In this document: positions 13,161 to 18,384 of the stretch, one piece after another | Numbering within the stretch: the first letter of the stretch is position 1 | Layout: each line of letters begins with the position of its first letter | Assembly: GCA_002313515.1 (NCBI GenBank) | Contig: DCBQ01000006.1 | Location: forward strand, 1-18,384 | Direction of reading: 5' to 3' | Source of the DNA: Candidatus Saccharibacteria bacterium UBA1103 | GTDB lineage: Bacteria > Patescibacteriota > Saccharimonadia > Saccharimonadales > Saccharimonadaceae | Length of the DNA stretch: 18,384 bases | Position numbers and translations under genes: made by a program | The notes under the pieces: generated by a model | What the model saw: the letters and a program-made list of their open reading frames with translations, nothing else | What the model was told of the DNA's origin: nothing | The model's database searches: none

Positions 13161-16100
13161 ATGAAATACGCTTTAGGTTTAGACCTCGGCACGACATCAA
13201 TCGGCTGGTCAGTAGTTAACTTGGACAAAAATCGCATAGAGGACTTAGGCGTCCGCATCTTCGAGAAGCCCGAAGATCCACAGGATGGTAAATCGTTAGC
13301 CGTACCACGACGTACCGCTCGTAGCGCACGCCGACGCCTGAAGCGCCGTCGCCAGCGTCTGAATTACCTAAAGCAATTCTTTGTTAAGAATAGCCTATTG
13401 ACCGATCAACAGATCGAGCAACTTCTTACGCCACATGCAGGACAGCTCGATCCATATGTCATACGACAGAAAGGCCTTACTGAGCGGCTATCGCCCGAAG
13501 AGCTCTTCGTCGCACTTCATCACATTGCCAAGCGACGTGGCTATAAATCCAATCGCAAAGCGGTTGAAGAAAACGATACTAAAGGCGACGGCAAGAAAGT
13601 ACTCACTGCCATTAATGAGAACAAGGTCTTGCTAAATTCTTATAAGACCGTCGGCTCTGCACTATTAAACGACCCAAAGTTTAGCACACACAAACGCAAC
13701 AAAGGTACAAGCTATCAGAACTCCTTTATCCGTGCTAATTTTGAGGCCGAGATTCGCCAAATTTTAACCGAGCAGCAACAGTTCTATCCAGCTCTAACCG
13801 ACCAGAACATCCAACTATTACTGTTGGGTGACGTAGAGCAGGGCAATAAGAATGGATTGTTCTATCAACGCCCATTTATGACGCCAGCTCTAATTAAGAA
13901 GATGCGCGGCAAGTGCCCCTACGAGAAGGGACAGCCTCGCATCCAGAAAGCCAGCTACACCTTTGAACTGTTTCGCTTGGCTCAGGACTTATCACATTTG
14001 ACTTATAGCCACCGCGACGAGGACGGCGCCATAAAGGAAAAGATTCAGCTCACGCCCGAACAGATTCAAGCCTGCATCGATAAATGCAAGGCGACGCGCA
14101 AAGTAACATATCGCGCCATTCGCGAAGTTTTAGGACATAAAGACGATAACAACTTTAGCTTTGACTACATTCGCGGCAAAGAGCCCAAGCGCGAGGAGTA
14201 CGAGAAAGACCATAACGCGAAAGAGAAGAACACTTTCGCCGAGCTAAAGTTCTATCACGATGTTAAGAAGGCAGCCAAGGATACGCCTGCGGATTGGACT
14301 AAGATTGAGGCTGACATCGACCTATTTGACTATATTGGCGAAGCACTGACCGTCAACAAGGATGATGCTACTATCGAGAAAGAGCTAAGAGGCCTGATAA
14401 CCTTTGGTGGAGCGCCCGTCAATCTATCCGACACAACTATCTCTAATCTAATGCAGCTATCATATTCTGGCTTTGCCCATCTATCCGCTAAAGCTATCCG
14501 CAAGATCACGCCGTTTATATTACAGGGCAATACTTACGATAAAGCTGTAATACTTGCGGGCTATGAGTTCAACCAGCAGCTATCTGGTAATAGCTTAAAG
14601 CTACCACCGCTTAACGAGGACGAGCAGAATCAGATTACTAACCCGATTGTAAAGCGCGCTATTAGCCAGACTATTAAGGTGATTAACGCCATTATTCATA
14701 AATACGGTTCACCCATGCGTATTGGCGTTGAGAGTGCAGGGGAACTGGCTAAGAATTTCAAAGATCGCCAGAGGATCAAGAAAGAGCAAGACGACAACGC
14801 TGCCGTCAACGAGAAAATCGTTACGCGGCTGAAAGAAGAGTTTCATGTTGTCAACCCAACGGGTCTACAGATTTCCAAGTTCAAGTTTTACCTAGAGCAG
14901 GACGGCAAGTGTCTATACTCTGGCGAGCCCATTGATTTAAATCGCCTCTTTGATGACAGCAGTTACTGTGAAATCGACCATATCATTCCGTTCAGCCGCT
15001 GTGGCAACGATAGCCGCGCCAATAAGGCACTGGTTCTAAATCACGAAAACCAGGATAAGCGCAACATGACGCCGTTCGAGGCTTGGGGACACACCGACCG
15101 TTGGCCCGAATTCTGCACTCGAGTCAACACCAACCCTAAGCTATCTCCGTACAAGAAGAAGCGTCTACTCGCCGAAACGCTGCCCAAGGAAGATTGGAAT
15201 GTTCGTGCACTTAACGACACACGTTATGTCGAAAAATTTTTAGCGCAATATCTCCGTCGACACCTGAAGTTCGAGAAGTATGACGATAGCGATCCCGACG
15301 ACAAGCGCCGCCAACATATTGTCACTCCAGCAGGCCAGGTGACTACCTTCTTCCGCCGTGCTTGGGGCATACCCCATAAAGACCGTGATGCCGATTGTCT
15401 GCACCACAGCGTCGACGCCACCATTGTTGCACTAACTACGCAAGGTACGATTGCTCGACTGTCCCGGCTCAACCAGTGGCGTGAGGTCTCCAAATACCTA
15501 CCCATCGACACTAAAACCGCCGTGGACAAGACTACTGGCGAAGTCGTAGAATACATTTCCAGCAAAGACATCTTACCGTGGCCCGAGTTCACCAAGGAGC
15601 TAGACTTGCGCGAGAGTCAACCGAAGGAAGGTGACAGCCTGGCTACCTGGCGCGACCAGTTCCGCGACATCTACAAGGACCAAGACGAAGAATTTAAGAA
15701 CTCTATCCACCCCATCTTTGTCAGCCGTATGCCTAAGCGCAGAGGTAAGGGCTCGGTGAACAAAGACACAGTTCGCTCGCCAAAGTCCAAAAATGGCATG
15801 CGCACCGTCCGTACTGAATTAAATAAAGTAAACCTAAAGACCTTAGATAGCTCCGTGCTACCCGAAAGTGATTTAGCCCTATACAACCAGCTGAAGAAAC
15901 GTCTAGCAGAAAACGGCAACGACCCGGCCAAGGCTTTTGCCGAGCCGGTTTATAAGAACAACAAAAAGTTCGACAAAAATGGCCGGCCGCTATCGCCTGT
16001 ATCCACCATTAAGGTCTACAGCAAAAATCCCGATACTAGCGGCTTCCTAGTCAATAATGGCAAGGCATACGTTAACAACGGTAGCATGATTCGCCTAGAT

Positions 16101-16475
16101 GTTTACAAACGCATAAACGAGAAGGGCAAGACTGAGCATTTCTTCGTGCCAATTTACGCACATCAGGTCAAAACGGGATCAAAACGCATCCTGCCCGAAC
16201 CTAAGAGGGGCCCAAAGTTTATTGACGACAGCTTTGATAAAGTGTGCGAACTATTTCCAAATGATTATATGAGACTAGAATACATAGATAAGAACGGATG
16301 CAAAAAATTAGAGCAAGGTTACTATATGGCATATGATATTTCAGGATGCAAAATATGGCTAAAGCCACATCTATCCTCGGGCAATGCTATGTCGTACAGA
16401 GTAGCGCCGCGATCAGCTACTACAATCCAGCGTCTCGACATTAACGTCCTAGGCGACAACTACAAGTGGGAATAG
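13161..16475 (+). CDS. cas9: CRISPR-associated endonuclease Cas9, type II-C
   Basis: RNA-guided DNA endonuclease, 1104 aa, in the compact size range of type II-C. Domains in order: RuvC-I with D8 in LGLDLGTTSIGWS; arginine-rich bridge helix (about 50-68, RRTARSARRRLKRRRQRL); helical recognition lobe (to about 500); RuvC-II with E524 in IGVESAGELAKNFKDR; HNH with GKCLYSGEPID, H607 in EIDHIIPFSR and the NKALVL..ENQDK part; RuvC-III with LHHSVDAT (H748/H749, D752); and a C-terminal PAM-contacting region (about 860-1104). All catalytic residues are present, so it should be active. I reject the upstream TTG at 13065, which lies in the tracrRNA; ATG 13161 follows TGGTATAAT by six bases. cas1 starts 3 bases after the stop. 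The PAM cannot be read from sequence. Confidence 0.97.
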   Translation: MKYALGLDLGTTSIGWSVVNLDKNRIEDLGVRIFEKPEDPQDGKSLAVPRRTARSARRRLKRRRQRLNYLKQFFVKNSLLTDQQIEQLLTPHAGQLDPYVIRQKGLTERLSPEELFVALHHIAKRRGYKSNRKAVEENDTKGDGKKVLTAINENKVLLNSYKTVGSALLNDPKFSTHKRNKGTSYQNSFIRANFEAEIRQILTEQQQFYPALTDQNIQLLLLGDVEQGNKNGLFYQRPFMTPALIKKMRGKCPYEKGQPRIQKASYTFELFRLAQDLSHLTYSHRDEDGAIKEKIQLTPEQIQACIDKCKATRKVTYRAIREVLGHKDDNNFSFDYIRGKEPKREEYEKDHNAKEKNTFAELKFYHDVKKAAKDTPADWTKIEADIDLFDYIGEALTVNKDDATIEKELRGLITFGGAPVNLSDTTISNLMQLSYSGFAHLSAKAIRKITPFILQGNTYDKAVILAGYEFNQQLSGNSLKLPPLNEDEQNQITNPIVKRAISQTIKVINAIIHKYGSPMRIGVESAGELAKNFKDRQRIKKEQDDNAAVNEKIVTRLKEEFHVVNPTGLQISKFKFYLEQDGKCLYSGEPIDLNRLFDDSSYCEIDHIIPFSRCGNDSRANKALVLNHENQDKRNMTPFEAWGHTDRWPEFCTRVNTNPKLSPYKKKRLLAETLPKEDWNVRALNDTRYVEKFLAQYLRRHLKFEKYDDSDPDDKRRQHIVTPAGQVTTFFRRAWGIPHKDRDADCLHHSVDATIVALTTQGTIARLSRLNQWREVSKYLPIDTKTAVDKTTGEVVEYISSKDILPWPEFTKELDLRESQPKEGDSLATWRDQFRDIYKDQDEEFKNSIHPIFVSRMPKRRGKGSVNKDTVRSPKSKNGMRTVRTELNKVNLKTLDSSVLPESDLALYNQLKKRLAENGNDPAKAFAEPVYKNNKKFDKNGRPLSPVSTIKVYSKNPDTSGFLVNNGKAYVNNGSMIRLDVYKRINEKGKTEHFFVPIYAHQVKTGSKRILPEPKRGPKFIDDSFDKVCELFPNDYMRLEYIDKNGCKKLEQGYYMAYDISGCKIWLKPHLSSGNAMSYRVAPRSATTIQRLDINVLGDNYKWE

Positions 16476-16478
16476 GTT

Positions 16479-17375
16479 ATGGCCTGGCGTTCAGTGTATA
16501 TCGGCAATCCTGCTGAATTATCCCTTGCGGACAGCAAGCTAGTTATCCAGCAGGATCAAGAGGTTCGAATCCCGCTCGAGGATATCGACACTTTAATTCT
16601 TGATAACTATGCCGTGACTACAACGCTGAATCTGCTGGGGGAGCTAGCCAGCAATAATATCGCCACTGTTGTCTGCGATAGCCATCACCTACCTTGCGGC
16701 GAACTGCTACCTCTATCACAGCATTCACGCCAAGCCAAAATTTCCAAGCAGCAGATCGAAATGAGTAGCACCTTACGTAAGCAACTATGGCGTCGCATCG
16801 TTATCCAAAAGATTATCAATCAAGCCGAAGCACTGCGGCATTTCCATCACGACGAAGCTGCAGGGCAACTAGACGATCTGTCCCATCAAGTTAAAAGTGG
16901 CGATACTGATAACCGCGAGTCCATCGCCGCCCGTATTTACTTTGCTAGGCTACTCGATGACAGCACGCGTCGCAAACCCATGTGGTACAACTCAGCGCTA
17001 AATTATTGTTACGCCATTGTTCGCAGTGCCGTAGCGCGTAGCATTGCCGCCCGCGGCCTGATACCATCACAGGGGTTATTCCATCATAGTGAGCTCAACA
17101 GCTTCAACCTCGCCGACGATCTAATCGAACCGTTTCGTGCGATCTGTGATATTTACGTTCTAGACAACGTCTACACTAGCCATATCGGCGACGAAGCCGA
17201 CGCCAATCTGTCGATTGACGATCGCCACGCTATACTTGACATTATAAATAAATATGTTATTATTAATGGCAAGAGGTTTGAGGTGCGGCGCGCCGTTGAA
17301 GTAGTCGTCGATAGTCTAATCGATGCTATCAATACCGACGATGCTGGTAAATTGATTCTACCGAAAATCTCCTAA
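16479..17375 (+). CDS. cas1: CRISPR integrase Cas1, type II
   Basis: Cas1 (298 aa) is the integrase that, with Cas2, inserts new spacers into the array. Expected residues are present: E147 in DNRESIAARIYF, the FHHSELNSFNLADDLIEPFR block (201-220) with H202/H203, and the acidic position E217 of the metal site. The N-terminal beta domain begins WRSVYIGNPAELSL, typical of type II Cas1. Length is normal and the gene is intact. It starts 3 bases after cas9 without a ribosome site of its own, so it depends on the cas9 transcript. No csn2 or cas4 is present, which defines subtype II-C. Confidence 0.96.
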   Translation: MAWRSVYIGNPAELSLADSKLVIQQDQEVRIPLEDIDTLILDNYAVTTTLNLLGELASNNIATVVCDSHHLPCGELLPLSQHSRQAKISKQQIEMSSTLRKQLWRRIVIQKIINQAEALRHFHHDEAAGQLDDLSHQVKSGDTDNRESIAARIYFARLLDDSTRRKPMWYNSALNYCYAIVRSAVARSIAARGLIPSQGLFHHSELNSFNLADDLIEPFRAICDIYVLDNVYTSHIGDEADANLSIDDRHAILDIINKYVIINGKRFEVRRAVEVVVDSLIDAINTDDAGKLILPKIS

Positions 17376-17388
17376 TTGATAATTTAAT

Positions 17389-17712
17389 ATGAATTACCGT
17401 TATATGAGAGTTTTGGTATTATTTGATTTGCCAACGTTCACAAAGAGCGATCGGCGTGAAGCTACGCGCTTTCGTAACTTTCTACTAAATGACGGCTACG
17501 ATATGCTACAGTATAGCGTCTACGCCCGTTTGTGCCCCAATCGCGATAATGCCGAGGTGCATCTAACCAGATGTCGCAAAGCTGCACCCGATACAGGATC
17601 AGTACGCTTTCTAATGGTAACCGAGAATCAATACGCTAACATGAAGGTGCTAGTTGGCGAGAAGACTGCGCAAGAGCAGGCAAGTCAGTGTCAACAGCTA
17701 TCGTTCTTCTAA
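17389..17712 (+). CDS. cas2: CRISPR adaptation protein Cas2, type II
   Basis: Cas2 (107 aa) forms the dimer at the centre of the Cas1-Cas2 integration complex. The ferredoxin-like fold is recognisable: the first strand MRVLVLFDLP with D13, RFRNFLLNDGYDMLQYSVYARLC and a C-terminal strand SVRFLMVTENQY. The start at 17389 gives MNYRYMRVLVLFDLP, matching the short extension common in type II Cas2; the internal ATG at 17404 is an alternative. It is the last gene of the cas operon. A promoter on the same strand begins only 4 bases after its stop. Confidence 0.94.
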   Translation: MNYRYMRVLVLFDLPTFTKSDRREATRFRNFLLNDGYDMLQYSVYARLCPNRDNAEVHLTRCRKAAPDTGSVRFLMVTENQYANMKVLVGEKTAQEQASQCQQLSFF

Positions 17713-17715
17713 ACA

Positions 17716-17743
17716 TTGACTTCACTATGCTTTTTGATACAAT
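17716..17743 (+). promoter_or_regulatory. Promoter of a short plus-strand RNA after cas2
   Basis: TTGACT (17716-17721, five of six consensus bases), 16 bases, and TACAAT (17738-17743) preceded by TGA (extended -10). The start seven bases on is 17750, the first base of a perfect 10-bp inverted repeat. It is one of the best consensus promoters in the window, yet no gene lies before the next terminator. Confidence 0.7.
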
Positions 17744-17749
17744 ACAGAT

Positions 17750-17813
17750 AAGCGAATTGTAACTTCGACCAAAAATCCCTACCAGCTAAGACTACGTGGT
17801 AGGGAATTTTTGG
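17750..17813 (+). ncRNA. Candidate antisense RNA, about 64 nt (antitoxin-like)
   Basis: From the predicted start at 17750 to the end of the bidirectional terminator the RNA would be about 64 nt. Its 5' segment AATTGTAACTTC (17755-17766) recurs at 17920-17931, so the RNA is perfectly complementary over 12 nt to codons 2-6 of the 22-codon ORF on the opposite strand. This matches the size and layout of RNA II of the par/Fst type I module. If transcription reads through the terminator, the RNA would instead fold into a three-way junction closed by 17750-17759 with 17851-17860. Both readings are inferred. Confidence 0.5.
17769..17813. terminator. Bidirectional terminator after cas2
   Basis: A 16-bp stem with one bulged A (CCAAAAATCCCTACCA / TGGTAGGGAATTTTTGG) and a 12-base loop. 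The core CCCTACCA / TGGTAGGG is followed by a T run on both strands. It would end the cas operon and the short RNA on plus and the 22-codon mRNA on minus. Confidence 0.85.
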
Positions 17814-17867
17814 TGGCTCAACGGAAAGCCGTTTGCGATTGGATCGAAATCAATTCGCTTGCCACGG

Positions 17868-17936
17868 TTACTTGCGTGTAATCACGATAAGCATACCTAG
17901 CAGACGAAATTTGACTACAAATTGTAACTTCTTCAT
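17868..17936 (-). CDS. 22-codon cationic hydrophobic peptide (toxin-like)
   Basis: The ORF begins MKKLQFVVKF, continues to a hydrophobic stretch LLGMLIVIT, and ends RK. It has six basic and no acidic residues. The ribosome site AAAGGAG (17944-17950) is seven bases before ATG 17936; an in-frame ATG at 17942 is only one base from it and is unlikely. An extended -10 promoter lies about 67 bases upstream of the start, and the transcript would end at the bidirectional terminator, about 235 nt in all. Small membrane-active peptides of this kind are typical type I toxins, though I see no sequence match to Fst, Ibs or Ldr. The complementary short RNA supports the idea. A chance ORF is the alternative; the complete set of signals argues against it. 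Confidence 0.5.
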   Translation of the reverse strand: MKKLQFVVKFRLLGMLIVITRK

Positions 17937-18004
17937 AGGCATTCTCCTTTCCGCTCAAACGTTACTGTCCACCGAATGAGCTAGAGCGCTTATGCTTTAC
18001 GCCG

Positions 18005-18019
18005 ATGATATTATATCAT
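18005..18019 (-). promoter_or_regulatory. Extended -10 promoter of the 22-codon ORF, inside a palindrome
   Basis: On minus, TGA-TATAAT (18010-18018), start near 18003. The box lies in a perfect 7-bp palindrome ATGATAT-T-ATATCAT, which might bind a repressor. The -35 region is poor. Confidence 0.55.
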
Positions 18020-18091
18020 GCATATTACTTCTATTCAGGTTAAGCTATTGCCTCTCATGATAAAATTCGTCAGACTAAGCGCTGCTTTAGT

Positions 18092-18133
18092 AAAAAATAA
18101 AGCAAAAGCACCCCGTTTAACAGGGGTGCTTTT
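18092..18133 (-). terminator. Terminator facing the CRISPR array
   Basis: An 11-bp perfect stem AAAAGCACCCC / GGGGTGCTTTT (18104-18114 and 18123-18133) with an 8-base loop, followed on minus by GCTTTATTTTTTA. It would stop leftward array transcription. The promoter in the first repeat would start RNA only a couple of bases before the stem. Bases 18020-18091 show no gene. Confidence 0.9.
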
Positions 18134-18141
18134 AGCTAAGT

Positions 18142-18384
18142 ATTATACCATTATCTGATTTGTCAGGGAGCTATAACAGGTTTGGCAAACAATCAGCGTA
18201 GTTATGAATTATACCATTATCTGATTTGTCAGGGAGCTATAACACTAAACAACAATCCTAGACAAAGCCGAGGATTATACCATTATCTGATTTGTCAGGG
18301 AGCTATAACTGGCGCAAGTTCAGAATTGGAGTTAATTTAATTATACCATTATCTGATTTGTCAGGGAGCTATAACCCCTCCAGT
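18142..18384 (-). CRISPR. Type II-C CRISPR array, four repeats visible, cut by the window end
   Basis: Four identical 36-bp repeats lie at 18142-18177, 18208-18243, 18274-18309 and 18340-18375, with three 30-bp spacers (18178-18207, 18244-18273, 18310-18339) and nine bases of a fourth. Read on minus the repeat starts GTTATAGCTCCCTGAC and ends AATGGTATAAT. The tracrRNA anti-repeat, the GTT start and the terminator at 18092 all indicate minus-strand crRNA, running toward cas2. Each repeat ends in an extended -10 box, so each crRNA may have its own promoter. The cas-proximal repeat shows no decay. The Neisseria meningitidis repeat begins and ends in a similar way. Spacer targets cannot be told from sequence alone. 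Confidence 0.98.

Larger units (their letters stand above)
17750..17860. repeat. Inverted and direct repeats of the cas2-array module
   Basis: AAGCGAATTG (17750-17759) pairs perfectly with CAATTCGCTT (17851-17860), and TTCGA (17764-17768) with TCGAA (17844-17848), with a 4x2 loop between. An inner hairpin AACGG AAAG CCGTT lies at 17820-17833. A direct repeat AATTGTAACTTC occurs at 17755-17766 and 17920-17931. Confidence 0.85.

Noticed and set aside
17378..17388. GATAAT before cas2 as a separate leaderless promoter
   Set aside because: The spacing is five rather than six bases and the box is weak; cas2 is adequately explained as the end of the cas operon.
17940..17942. Upstream ATG giving a 24-codon version of the toxin-like peptide
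   Set aside because: It is one base from the ribosome site; ATG 17936 has the proper seven-base spacing.
17713..18141. Degenerate CRISPR repeat marking a CreTA-type antitoxin
   Set aside because: I looked for partial matches to the 36-bp repeat here; only the ATGATATAAT promoter resembles its end, with no match to the rest, so a crRNA-like antitoxin is not supported.

Overview
The window looks like a chromosomal segment of a small-genome bacterium of the Patescibacteria (CPR) type, with Saccharibacteria the most likely group. This is inferred from compact gene spacing, many unrecognised small proteins, an acetate kinase gene standing apart from other metabolic genes, and a promoter style in which TATAAT-like boxes sit six bases before the start codon (leaderless transcripts). 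No ribosomal marker is present, so the taxonomy is not proven. The standard code fits: long genes have no in-frame TGA and end in TAA or TAG.

Bases 1-710 hold hairpin-forming GC-rich repeats around a small DUF559-type endonuclease gene. The layout resembles a small mobile element next to a shorter, gene-less derivative. Bases 731-5145 encode the specificity (hsdS) and restriction (hsdR) subunits of a type I restriction system; hsdM is not in the window. Bases 5187-6797 hold acetate kinase and a small unknown protein, followed by a shared terminator and tRNA-Gln(UUG) on the minus strand.

Bases 7010-8836 hold a 14-codon leader ORF with a small membrane protein, then two unknown genes read from a divergent promoter region. 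Bases 8873-10529 are a decayed mgtA-type Mg2+ P-type ATPase with two large deletions and three frame changes. Bases 10597-12842 hold two unknown minus-strand genes.

Bases 12932-18384 are a compact type II-C CRISPR-Cas locus: tracrRNA, cas9 (1104 aa), cas1, cas2 and the start of an array of 36-bp repeats with 30-bp spacers. Each repeat, read in the crRNA (minus) direction, ends in TGGTATAAT. Each crRNA could therefore start from its own promoter six bases into the spacer and carry a 24-nt guide, as known for Neisseria. A strong terminator faces the array on its cas side.

The most unusual part lies between cas2 and the array (17716-18018). A promoter on the plus strand and one on the minus strand face each other across a bidirectional terminator. 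The minus transcript carries a ribosome site and a 22-codon cationic, hydrophobic peptide. The predicted plus transcript is about 64 nt, and its 5' part is perfectly complementary over 12 nt to the first codons of that peptide. This is the architecture of the par/Fst type I toxin-antitoxin module, here embedded in a CRISPR locus. It is an inference from sequence alone.
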